Shown here one piece after another: positions 14,801-21,948 of a stretch of DNA of 22,681 bases (positions within the stretch are counted from its first letter, which is position 1; each line of letters opens with the position of its first letter). Source of the stretch: Collinsella aerofaciens (GTDB taxonomy: Bacteria > Actinomycetota > Coriobacteriia > Coriobacteriales > Coriobacteriaceae); contig RPYR01000012.1 in assembly GCA_008671285.1 (NCBI GenBank), forward strand, positions 1 to 22,681. The letters are read 5' to 3'. The notes under the pieces were generated by a model. The model did no database searches. It was not told the origin of the DNA and saw only the letters and a list, made by a program, of their open reading frames with translations. Position numbers and translations under genes: made by a program.

Positions 14801-16006
14801 ATGTCACCAAACAGCGATTCCATCCTTTCCCAGGAGCTCTCGCGCCGCACTGCCCTCAAGGCCCTGTTCGGCGCCGCTTCTGCGGCAGTTCTTTTTGGCC
14901 TGCCCGCTCGCGCCCATGCGGCGGAGGCTTCCAAAGAAACAACCGATAAACTGAATGCCGCCCAGGCCCAGCTCGACGAGGTTCAGGCCCAGCTCGACAG
15001 CATCGCAAATGAGTATGCGGCGCTGGCCAACAAGAATGCCCAGACCCTCAACGACATCGAGAATGTCCAGGGCAAGATTGACGACACGCAGGCCCAGATC
15101 GATGAAAAGAAGGCCGAGCTCAAGAAGAAGCGCAACGACCTTTCCGATCGCGTGGCCGCTAGCTACAAGTCCGGCGGCACGAACATCCTGCCGCTGCTGC
15201 TGGCCTCTGGCTCGTTTGAGGAACTCGTCGCCAACGCGCATTACGTTGAGAAGATCAACAAGAGCGACCGCGACGCCATCGAGGACATTCAGACCATCCA
15301 GGAAGAGCTCGATGCGCAAAAGACCGAGCTCGAGTCGCAGAAGGCCGACTTAGAGAAGCTCAAGGACCAGCAGACTGCCCAGATGCAGGACATGCAGGCC
15401 AAGCAGCAAGAAGTCCAGACGGTTCTGAACGGCCTCTCTGACGATGTCAAGGAGCTCATGGCTCAGCGTGATTCCGAGATTCTCGCTGCCGCCCAGGCCG
15501 AGGAGGCCGCTAGGAAGGCCGCCGCTGCCGCGGCCGCCGCGAACAAGAACAATTCCTACTCGGGTGGTTCGAGCTCGGGTGGCGGATCGTATGCGCCCGG
15601 AACTCCGCAGCAGAATGCCGGCTCGGGCAAGCAACAGGCCGTCGTCAACGCGTGCTACTCCACGCCTTCGCCGGGTCAGAACTGGTGCGCGGCGTGGGTC
15701 ACCAATGTCTTCCGTAACGCCGGCGTTGGCTACTTTGGAGGCAATGCGTGCGACATGTTTAACGCCTGGTGCTATAGCTCCGACCGCTCGGCGCTGCAGG
15801 TGGGCATGATCGTGGCCGACTCATCGCATAGCGGCACGGGTGCTCCGGGCCTTATCTACGGTCATGTGGGTATCTACGTTGGCGGCGGCATCGTTATGAG
15901 CAACGAGGGCGCCATTACGTCTAAGTCGCTTGACTCGTTTATTAGCTTCTATGGCACTGGCTCTGGCGTGCGTTGGGGCTGGCTCGGCGGTATTGCGCTG
16001 TCGTAG
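14801..16006 (+). CDS. Tat-exported coiled-coil NlpC/P60- or CHAP-like cell-wall hydrolase
   Basis: This 401-residue secreted protein starts with a twin-arginine signal: S14-R-R-T-A-L-K20, then a hydrophobic stretch and AHA-A near 41. Residues 43-125 and 145-245 are two long coiled coils (DEVQAQLDSIANEYAALANK, IQEELDAQKTELESQKADLE) around a GTNILPLLLASGSFEELV link, as in PcsB/CwlO-type hydrolases. A linker follows: Ala-rich to 247, Gly/Ser-rich to about 275. The C-terminal cysteine-peptidase-like domain has C296 in NWCAAWVTNVF and H355 in YGHVGIYVGGG, the expected catalytic pair for cutting peptidoglycan peptides during growth or division. The ATG follows CGGAG by 4 bases. It is closely followed by a large inverted repeat. 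NlpC/P60 versus CHAP is not resolved by eye. Confidence 0.85.
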   Translation: MSPNSDSILSQELSRRTALKALFGAASAAVLFGLPARAHAAEASKETTDKLNAAQAQLDEVQAQLDSIANEYAALANKNAQTLNDIENVQGKIDDTQAQIDEKKAELKKKRNDLSDRVAASYKSGGTNILPLLLASGSFEELVANAHYVEKINKSDRDAIEDIQTIQEELDAQKTELESQKADLEKLKDQQTAQMQDMQAKQQEVQTVLNGLSDDVKELMAQRDSEILAAAQAEEAARKAAAAAAAANKNNSYSGGSSSGGGSYAPGTPQQNAGSGKQQAVVNACYSTPSPGQNWCAAWVTNVFRNAGVGYFGGNACDMFNAWCYSSDRSALQVGMIVADSSHSGTGAPGLIYGHVGIYVGGGIVMSNEGAITSKSLDSFISFYGTGSGVRWGWLGGIALS

Positions 16007-16018
16007 CTGCGGCTTGGT

Positions 16019-16143
16019 CCGGGACAGTCCGAGAGGCATAAGGTTGCCTGCTCGGGCAGTCCTGCTCGCACGGAGAGCACATTAAGTGCTCTCCGGCTCG
16101 TGCGGAACTCGCGATCAACCTTATGCCTCTCGGACTGTCCCGG
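16019..16143. repeat. 125-bp element with 28-bp perfect inverted arms and nested hairpin
   Basis: The arms 16019-16046 and 16116-16143 are exact inverted copies of 28 bp. Between them lies a second hairpin, GGAGAGCAC-ATTAA-GTGCTCTCC (16072-16094), extendable through GCAC/GTGC with a bulge, and a short CTGC-TCGG-GCAG stem. It starts 12 bases after a stop codon, before the bidirectional terminator. It could be a MITE, a REP/BIME-like element or a structured 3' UTR; no target duplication is visible. Confidence 0.8.
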
Positions 16144-16198
16144 CCCTCTCGGATTCGGGGCGCGGCACACCGGACTGGTTGTCTGAATTAAAGAAAGT

Positions 16199-16225
16199 GA
16201 AGGCCCCTTTCGGGGCCTTCTTTTT
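16199..16225. terminator. Bidirectional terminator between convergent genes
   Basis: A 9-bp stem GAAGGCCCC/GGGGCCTTC with a TTTC loop is followed by TTTTT on the plus strand. An A-rich left flank (AATTAAAGAAAGTG) gives a U-rich tail on the minus strand. It serves the hydrolase gene and murB. Confidence 0.85.
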
Positions 16226-17186
16226 ATAAAAATTCGCCTACTCGGTGGACTTCGGGTTCTAGGTCTACGTTGAATTGGTCTTTGACGGTTGCCTGGATGT
16301 GGCGGATGAGTTCGTCGACATCGGCGGCGGTGGCGTGGTCGGCGTTGACGATGAAGCCGCAGTGCTTCTCGCTCACCTGCGCGCCGCCAACGGCGTGTCC
16401 TCGCAGGCCGGCATCCATGATGAGTTTGCCGGCAAAGTAACCCTCGGGGCGCTTGAAAGTGGAGCCGGCACTCGGCATGTCGAGCGGCTGTTTGTCCTCG
16501 CGGCGCTGGCGGTAGTCGTCCATGTCGGCCTTGATCATCGCGGCGTTGCCCGGGGCGAGATTGAAGGTGGCCGAAAGCACGATAAAGCCGTCATCGGCGA
16601 TGCGGCTCTTTCGATAACCCAGGTTGAGCTCGTCGACATCGAACTCGATGATATTGCCGCTGCCGCGGGTGCCGTCGTCGAGCTGGCGAGCGGGTTTGTA
16701 GACGCGCACGGACTCCAGCACATCGGCCATGCAGGCACCGTAGGCACCGGCGTTCATGTAGCAGGCGCCGCCGACCGATCCGGGGATGCCCGAGATGGGC
16801 TCCATGCCGGTGAGACCGGCCTCGGCTGCCGCCGCGGCGACATCGGAAAGCAAGGCGCCGGCCGCCGCCGTGACGTGCGTGCCGTCGACCGTAATGTCGG
16901 AGAGGCCTTCGCCCAGCGCCACGACGACGCCACGGATGCCCTTGTCGCCGACGAGCAGGTCGGAGCCGTTGCCCACGATGGTAAGCGGCAGGTCGCAGCG
17001 ATAGCAGGTATCGAGCGTGGCGACGAGGCCCTGCTCAGTATCGGGCGTGACAAAGACGTCGGCCGGGCCGCCGATCTTAAACGTGGTGTGCTCGCGCATG
17101 GGCTCGCTCATCAACACGTTGTCCTCGCCGGCAACGCCAGCAAGTGCGCACAGCAGGTCCTCGTTAAAAAAGTCGTTCTCGTGCAT
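16224..17186 (-). CDS. murB: UDP-N-acetylenolpyruvoylglucosamine reductase
   Basis: This 320-residue FAD enzyme reduces UDP-GlcNAc-enolpyruvate to UDP-MurNAc with NADPH, the second committed step of peptidoglycan synthesis in the cytoplasm. Visible motifs are TTFKIGGPAD (34-43) and VGNGSDLLV (71-79) of the FAD domain, SGIPGSVGG (132-140) with NAGAYG (145-150), YRKSR (191-195), the catalytic serine S242 in AGSTFKRPEG, and the C-terminal glutamate in PEVHRVGEF (E312). ATG at 17186 is chosen because AAGGCGG lies 9 bases upstream and the length then fits the family; the TTG-started frame to 17231 adds 15 unlikely residues. It is divergent from the LacI-type gene and convergent with the cell-wall hydrolase. 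Confidence 0.96.
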   Translation of the reverse strand: MHENDFFNEDLLCALAGVAGEDNVLMSEPMREHTTFKIGGPADVFVTPDTEQGLVATLDTCYRCDLPLTIVGNGSDLLVGDKGIRGVVVALGEGLSDITVDGTHVTAAAGALLSDVAAAAAEAGLTGMEPISGIPGSVGGACYMNAGAYGACMADVLESVRVYKPARQLDDGTRGSGNIIEFDVDELNLGYRKSRIADDGFIVLSATFNLAPGNAAMIKADMDDYRQRREDKQPLDMPSAGSTFKRPEGYFAGKLIMDAGLRGHAVGGAQVSEKHCGFIVNADHATAADVDELIRHIQATVKDQFNVDLEPEVHRVGEFL

Positions 17187-17289
17187 ACGAATATCCGCCT
17201 TTTGGTGGTCGTTGTCATCAATCGATTGCAATATACCCCACCCGGACGGATTTGGTGCGCTGGCGGCGATAAAACAGCCGTCTACCGGA

Positions 17290-17308
17290 TTGGTAAAGTG
17301 TTTATCAC
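17290..17308. promoter_or_regulatory. Possible LacI-type operator and -10 region upstream of the LacI gene
   Basis: TTGGTAAA-GTG-TTTATCAC is an imperfect inverted repeat (6 of 8 positions) resembling LacI-family operators. A TATACT -10-like hexamer lies at 17329-17334, without a clear -35. It would fit autoregulation of the downstream LacI gene. Confidence 0.3.
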
Positions 17309-17369
17309 CGAGGTAGAGGGGTAGTCGCTATACTTTCAAGAGATTGCGCGTAAACCCGGAAGGAGCGAG

Positions 17370-18398
17370 ATGGCCAACAAAGTCACCCTCAAGCAGATCG
17401 CCCAGGAGGTGGGGCTTTCCCCCTCGTCGGTCTCGCTTGTGCTCAATAATCGGCCCTGTCGCATCTCGGAAGAAAACCGCAAGCTCATCAAAGAGGTCGC
17501 GGCGCGCAACCACTATGTTCCCAACCAGATTGCGCGCAGCCTGGTCATGCGCGAGTCGCGCACGCTGGGCCTTATCGTCCCTAACATCGAGAGCCGCTTT
17601 TTTGCCTCGCTTGCCGGCAGCTTGGAAAAGCGCTGCCGCGAGGACGGCTATGCGCTCTTTATTACCAGCTCGGGCGGAAGTGCCGACGACGATCTGGAGC
17701 TGCTGCGCCAGCTGGTGACGCGCGGCGTCGACGGTGTCTTCCTGGTCGTAGGCGACGAGTTCTCCGACGACCGCGCCCTGCGCGAAGAAGTCAGCCATCT
17801 GCCTATCCCTGCCGTGATGGTCGATCGTGCCATTGAGGGGCTCGAGTGCGACAAGGTGATGTTCGACCACGAGATGGGTGGCTACATGGCCACTCGCTAT
17901 CTGATCGAGCAGGGCCACCGTCGCATTGCCTGCTTGGTTAACGCGCGCCGTTCCAATACGGGGCGTAAGCGACTTGCCGGCTATGAGCGCGCGCTGCGCG
18001 AGGTTGGCCTGCCTATCGACGCACGTTTGGAGTTTGAGAGCGAGTACTACATTCCGAGTGCCTATGAGGCCTCGGAGGCGGTGCTCGCAACTGATGCCAC
18101 CGCTGTGTTCGCAAGTTCGGATAACATCGCCCTCGGTCTGCTCAAGCGCTTGCACGAGATGGGGAAGAGCATCCCGGGCGATATCTCGGTGGTGAGCTAT
18201 GACAACTCGGCGGCCGACGTTCTCTTTGAGCCGGCGCTGACCGCGATTGAGCAGGATCCTGGTGTCCTTGCGGAGCATGCTTTTGGCTGCATGTCCAAGC
18301 GTCTTGCCGGTAGGGGCGGCAGGCGTGCCGAAGAGGTCGTCCTGGAGCCGGCGCTTATCGTTAAGGGCAGCGTGCTCGAACTTACCGAATGTAGCTAA
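17370..18398 (+). CDS. LacI/GalR family transcriptional regulator
   Basis: This 342-residue repressor has an N-terminal helix-turn-helix (VTLKQIAQEVGLSPSSVSLVLN, residues 5-26) and a hinge helix region near YVPNQIARSLVMRES, followed by the periplasmic-binding-like sensor domain starting at TLGLIVPNIESRFFASL. The sensor domain contains DGVFLVVGDEF, the RRIACLVNARRSNTGRKRLAGYERAL pattern and the late motif AVFASSDNIALGLLKRLHE, then ISVVSYDNS. These are complete family features. The hinge reads NQIARSL with Ile where many relatives have Ala. ATG at 17370 follows GGAAGGAG. Neighbours (murB, a hypothetical gene) do not reveal the regulated sugar, so the effector is unknown. It probably represses a carbohydrate operon elsewhere and possibly itself. 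Confidence 0.93.
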   Translation: MANKVTLKQIAQEVGLSPSSVSLVLNNRPCRISEENRKLIKEVAARNHYVPNQIARSLVMRESRTLGLIVPNIESRFFASLAGSLEKRCREDGYALFITSSGGSADDDLELLRQLVTRGVDGVFLVVGDEFSDDRALREEVSHLPIPAVMVDRAIEGLECDKVMFDHEMGGYMATRYLIEQGHRRIACLVNARRSNTGRKRLAGYERALREVGLPIDARLEFESEYYIPSAYEASEAVLATDATAVFASSDNIALGLLKRLHEMGKSIPGDISVVSYDNSAADVLFEPALTAIEQDPGVLAEHAFGCMSKRLAGRGGRRAEEVVLEPALIVKGSVLELTECS

Positions 18399-18586
18399 AC
18401 GTACTTGTTTGTTTGCATAGATTGCATGCGGAGTGTCTGCTATTTGCCGGCAGGCACCCCGGCCCTCGTCCGTGAACTCTTCCGCTGGGCGAGCCATAGA
18501 CGCCACGCACCGATGCGATAAAGCAGTGGCTTGAAATTGGTGCTATATTCGGCTTGAGTTGTTTAATGCTAGTACGGGAGGCTGAT

Positions 18587-19075
18587 ATGGGGCTGTTCAA
18601 GAAGAAAAACCCGCAGGATGCCTTTGATTCCGATGTGTTTACCATCACGGATACGATTTTGGACCCGCCTCGGTTTACATTTTTGCCGGCTATCTACCAG
18701 GATGCCACGCGCCGCAAGTGGGCCGTGCATCAGCGCGGCGGTGAGCCGAAGATTTTTGACTATGCGGACGTGCTGCAGTGCGAAGTGGCCGAGGCGGGCG
18801 ATCCGGAGGCCGAAGAAGCGGTCTCTAAACAGGAATTTGCCCAGCGTATCCTGGCAAATCCTGCCAAGGCGGCGAAAATAAACGCTGCCAAGCGTAATAT
18901 GTGTCTTGGTATGGGCGTTGTTGTGGCGGTTCAGACGGGAAAAGACGAGGTTTCCAAATTAGAGATTCCCGTTATGACCGACGAGGTCAAACGCGATTCA
19001 AGTCTATATAAGTCGTATCGGAATGTCGCCGAGAAGATCAAGGCCGAATTTGATGCCATGGGAGGGCTGGCCTAA
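18587..19075 (+). CDS. Conserved-looking hypothetical protein
   Basis: This 162-residue soluble protein starts MGLFKKKNPQDAF, with no signal peptide or membrane segment. It contains ILDPPRFTFLPAIYQDATRRKW, PKIFDYADVLQCEVAEAGD and, near the C-terminus, SLYKSYRNVAEKIKAEFDAM, a helical end. The pattern of a short sandwich-like region (KIFDYADVLQCEV) and an amphipathic C-terminal helix recalls PH-like DUF4428-neighbour proteins of Firmicutes and Coriobacteria, but I do not recognise the family. ATG at 18587 follows GGGAGG by 5 bases; the frame upstream (from 18554) has no ribosome site. Codon use is like the surrounding core genes. It stands 38 bases before the GntR gene and could be cotranscribed with it. 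No function is proposed. Confidence 0.75.
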   Translation: MGLFKKKNPQDAFDSDVFTITDTILDPPRFTFLPAIYQDATRRKWAVHQRGGEPKIFDYADVLQCEVAEAGDPEAEEAVSKQEFAQRILANPAKAAKINAAKRNMCLGMGVVVAVQTGKDEVSKLEIPVMTDEVKRDSSLYKSYRNVAEKIKAEFDAMGGLA

Positions 19076-19113
19076 TTTTGGCGGCATACGTGTCTGAATG
19101 AGGAGTCTGTGCA

Positions 19114-19881
19114 ATGACAGGCGAATCTTATGCAATCCCCCCCAAAGATCGTGCTGTTGAGGGAATTCTTTGGTATATCCAGCACCATCAGCTTGCCGGC
19201 GGCGATCGCCTGCCGGCCGAGCGCGTGCTGTGCGAAGAGATTGGCGTTTCGCGTACGGCGTTGCGTGCCGGTATCACGCGGCTTATCTCGTGTGGAACGC
19301 TCGAGAGCCGTCGCGGATCGGGCACGTATGTGTGTCCTCCCAAGCCGCTGAACATTTTCCAGGAAACGTATAACTTTTCCGATGCTGTGCGGACTGCCGG
19401 CCTGCACCCCTCTTCTCGTCTGGTTTCCACCGGGACCATCGAGGCGGATGAGGCGCTTGCCGACAAGCTTGGGGTGGCTGTAGGCGCTCCCTTGCTCCGC
19501 ATGCAGCGCGTTCGACTTATTGAGGGCGAGCCGACGTCAATCGAGACGGCTCACGTTAACCTGTCCCTGTGCCCATCGCTTATCGAGCACGATTTTGAGT
19601 GCGAGAGCCTTTACGATGTCTTGCTCAAAGAAGGTGGCGTGCGTGTTGAGCATGGACGTGAGCATATCTCCATCTCGCGTTTGAACGCCGAAGAGGCCGA
19701 GCTGCTCCAGCAAGAAGAGGGAACGCCGGTGTTCTATGAGAGCTCGATCGAATTTGATAAGGACATGCGTTTTGTGGAGCATTGCAAATCGGTGATTTTG
19801 CCCACAAAGTTCCGCTTTGCCGATAACGGCGAAGAGAACGGCATGAGGAGCGTGGCAGGTGAACAATGGCTGAAACAGTAG
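19114..19881 (+). CDS. GntR/HutC-type regulator (UTRA domain), first of a pair
   Basis: This 255-residue DNA-binding protein has a winged helix at about residues 14-76 (AVEGILWYIQ, LPAERVLCEEIGVSRTALRA, LESRRGSGTYV). A UTRA ligand domain from about 95 to 240 follows (RLVSTGTIEADEALADKLGV, PLLRMQRVRLIEGEPTSIET, VFYESSIEFDKD). UTRA regulators sense sugar phosphates or similar small molecules. It overlaps the next GntR gene by 16 bases, so both are made from one message. Together they precede two SIS-domain genes. GAGGAG lies just upstream of the ATG. The effector is likely the phosphorylated substrate of the SIS enzymes, by family analogy. Two UTRA regulators in tandem is unusual. Confidence 0.92.
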   Translation: MTGESYAIPPKDRAVEGILWYIQHHQLAGGDRLPAERVLCEEIGVSRTALRAGITRLISCGTLESRRGSGTYVCPPKPLNIFQETYNFSDAVRTAGLHPSSRLVSTGTIEADEALADKLGVAVGAPLLRMQRVRLIEGEPTSIETAHVNLSLCPSLIEHDFECESLYDVLLKEGGVRVEHGREHISISRLNAEEAELLQQEEGTPVFYESSIEFDKDMRFVEHCKSVILPTKFRFADNGEENGMRSVAGEQWLKQ

Positions 19882-20579
19882 ATGCCACCCCGGTTTATAT
19901 GCGCATTCGACGCCGCATCGAGGAACGTATCGAGCGCAGTATATATCCCATGGGTTCCATGATTCCGTCCGAAAAAGACCTTGCCGAGGAATTTGGTACG
20001 ACACGCTTGACCATCCGAAGCGCTGTCGATGAGCTGGTTCGGCGCGGGCAGATTCGCCGTGTTCGGGGAAAAGGTGCCTTTGTGGCGCAGAAAGTACCTG
20101 CTTTTTTTGAACGCACGGTCGGTTTCCGTGAATCGGTCCGTGCTTCGGGCGGCGAGCCGTCCGTCCGTATTCTCGCGCGTTCCAAGCGTTATGCGGGGCC
20201 ATATTACGCCGGCCTGTTTGGCATCGCCGAGGACGACCTGCTCTATTCCGTTCGACGCCTGAACTGCATAAACGGTAGCCCCGTATCGATTGAGACGGCG
20301 CTGATTCCCTGCCTGCTGTTCCCAACCATCGAAGATATTGACGTGTCGGTCTTCAGTTTGTACGAGACCTATGAGATGCTGGGCCGAAAGCCAGTCATGG
20401 CACAGGAAAAGCTCGATATCGAAGCGCTGGGCGCACGAGATGCCGGCCTCCTTGGACTGGAACAGGGCGATCTTGTTTTGCTTTTGGAATGCGTGAGCTA
20501 TGACGCGAGCGGTCAGGCTATTGAGTATGTAAAGTCCTTCAATCGTGGCGATACGGGCGGCTACACCTATACGTACTAG
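19866..20579 (+). CDS. GntR/HutC-type regulator (UTRA domain), second of a pair
   Basis: This 237-residue regulator has a winged helix at about residues 8-75 (VYMRIRRRIEERIERSIYPMG, IPSEKDLAEEFGTTRLTIRS, VRGKGAFVAQK). A UTRA domain follows, from about 90 to 230 (GFRESVRASGGEPSVRIL, DDLLYSVRRLNCINGSPVSIET, QEKLDIEALGARDAGLLGLE, DASGQAIEYVKSFNRGD). It is only distantly similar to the preceding GntR, so it is not a recent duplicate. Its ATG lies inside the end of that gene (16-base overlap), with GTGGCAGGTGAAC as a weak ribosome site, suggesting translational coupling. It ends 193 bases before the first SIS gene, a gap that carries repeated GGTATCAAA boxes suited to GntR binding. Confidence 0.92.
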   Translation: MAETVDATPVYMRIRRRIEERIERSIYPMGSMIPSEKDLAEEFGTTRLTIRSAVDELVRRGQIRRVRGKGAFVAQKVPAFFERTVGFRESVRASGGEPSVRILARSKRYAGPYYAGLFGIAEDDLLYSVRRLNCINGSPVSIETALIPCLLFPTIEDIDVSVFSLYETYEMLGRKPVMAQEKLDIEALGARDAGLLGLEQGDLVLLLECVSYDASGQAIEYVKSFNRGDTGGYTYTY

Positions 20580-20702
20580 CTGGTATTTTGTGAATAACGG
20601 CTGGGAAACTAACCAGTTTTGATCGTTGGGTCAGCTGTATATACAACCTTACAGGGCTCAAAATCGACCGTTCGCCGATGGGGATAAATTAATCGACAAA
20701 GA

Positions 20703-20751
20703 GGTATCAAAAAGCCGTAACCTATAACTGTGATTGGTATCAAATACTAAT
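20703..20751. promoter_or_regulatory. Candidate GntR operators upstream of the SIS genes
   Basis: ATTGGTAT-CAA-ATACTAAT (20733-20751) is an inverted repeat with 7 of 8 matching positions, 21 bases before the SIS start codon. A second GGTATCAAA is at 20703-20711. The core GGTAT fits HutC-subfamily operators. Clear promoter hexamers were not found in 20580-20772. Confidence 0.5.
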
Positions 20752-20772
20752 GATTTGTTACGAGGTGAGACG

Positions 20773-21888
20773 ATGAAGATGCTCGATTACGTTCAGCTTG
20801 CCCATGTGCGTATGGGGGAGAACCTCGAGCGTTCGTCTGAGCTGGTAGCGCAGCTCGTTGATATTTTCCAGCCCGGTTCTTTTGACGCGCTGCGCATCGT
20901 TGCTTCGGGTTCGTCGCGCCATGCCGCCGATTGCGCCCGCGATTACCTGCAAGATGCCCTGCAAATGCAGGTGTCCGTTGTGACGCCCGAGGCCTTCGTT
21001 GATTTTGAACACACCTATCCGCAGCATGCGCTCAACATTGCCGTTTCGCAGAGTGGCTATTCGACCAATACGATTGCGGCGCTCGATTACATGCGCGCAC
21101 ACGATATGGCTGCAGTTGCGCTCACGGCAAACGTCGAGGCACCCATCAAGGAACACGCTGACATCGTTCTTGACTACGGTGTGGGCGTCGAGTCGGTGGA
21201 CTTTGTGACTCTGGGCGTCGAGGTGCTCGTTGAGTACCTGGTGCTCTTTGGTATTTACAGCGGTCAGGCGCGCGGAACGATTGACGCCAAGGGCGTTGCC
21301 CAGCGTCTTGACGACCTGCGCGAGGCCATCCAGGCCAATGCCGTGATGTGCAAGACCGCCGAGGCATATGTCCAAGACCACATGCTCGAGCTTTCTGAGC
21401 ACACGCCCGCCATGGTCGTCGGCAACGGCCCCAACTATGGCGTTGCCGAAGAGGCGGCCCTCAAGCTGAGCGAGACCATCAAGATTCCTGCCATGCATCA
21501 CGAAGGCGAGGAGTTCGTCCACGGTCCCGAGATGCAGATCGTTCCGGGCTATCTGGTGTTTATCGTCGACGATCCGCAGGGGTCGGAGCGTCTTGCGAAT
21601 ATCGCTGATGCGCTATCGAACGTTACGACAAAAGCGGTGCTGCTCACGGCCCATCCCAAGGGTAGGGCTCACGAGGTTGCGGTGCCTCAGGTGGCTCCGC
21701 TGCTCAGCGCAATTCCCAATCTTGTGTTCTTCCAGACGATTGCGGCCATGATAGCCGAGCGTCTGAAGTCATGGGACGTGCACCCGTATCTTGATGCTGT
21801 CTCCAAGCAAATGGAGGTCAAGGCAGAGGGCTACGAAGAGTCAGTCAATGCGCTTAAGGCCAAAGCGGCTGAGTGTTACGGAATGTAA
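20773..21888 (+). CDS. Tandem SIS-domain sugar-phosphate isomerase/deglycase
   Basis: This 371-residue cytoplasmic protein has two SIS domains, as in the isomerase half of GlmS and in FrlB/GfrF fructosamine-6-phosphate deglycases. SIS1 spans about residues 30-165 (LRIVASGSSRHAADCARDYL, then SQSGYSTNTIAALDYMR and AVALTANVEAPI). SIS2 spans about 205-345 (AMVVGNGPNYGVAEEAALKL, then MHHEGEEFVHGPEMQIVPG). The GSSRHAA and SQSGYSTNT loops are the phosphate-binding serines, and the EEFVHGPE glutamate and histidine match the GlmS/FrlB active site region. There is no glutaminase domain, so ammonia-dependent synthesis is unlikely. ATG at 20773 has GAGGTGAG 5 bases upstream. It follows two GntR genes and precedes a second SIS gene, which fits an Amadori-product or amino-sugar catabolic operon. 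Confidence 0.85.
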   Translation: MKMLDYVQLAHVRMGENLERSSELVAQLVDIFQPGSFDALRIVASGSSRHAADCARDYLQDALQMQVSVVTPEAFVDFEHTYPQHALNIAVSQSGYSTNTIAALDYMRAHDMAAVALTANVEAPIKEHADIVLDYGVGVESVDFVTLGVEVLVEYLVLFGIYSGQARGTIDAKGVAQRLDDLREAIQANAVMCKTAEAYVQDHMLELSEHTPAMVVGNGPNYGVAEEAALKLSETIKIPAMHHEGEEFVHGPEMQIVPGYLVFIVDDPQGSERLANIADALSNVTTKAVLLTAHPKGRAHEVAVPQVAPLLSAIPNLVFFQTIAAMIAERLKSWDVHPYLDAVSKQMEVKAEGYEESVNALKAKAAECYGM

Positions 21889-21948
21889 GCGGGTTTTGAT
21901 GCCCGTTGGCATGGGGGATGTGGAAACAACCCCAGAAAGGAGAGACAA

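Noticed and set aside
16275..17324. 349-codon plus-strand frame opposite murB
   Set aside because: It is the antisense of a clear murB with all catalytic motifs; long antisense frames are expected in GC-rich DNA.
17328..18506. 392-codon minus-strand frame opposite the LacI gene
   Set aside because: The LacI gene is complete with helix-turn-helix and sensor motifs; the antisense frame has no recognisable domain.
20758..21522. 254-codon minus-strand frame opposite the first SIS gene
   Set aside because: It is an antisense shadow; the plus frame has both SIS domains and a ribosome site.
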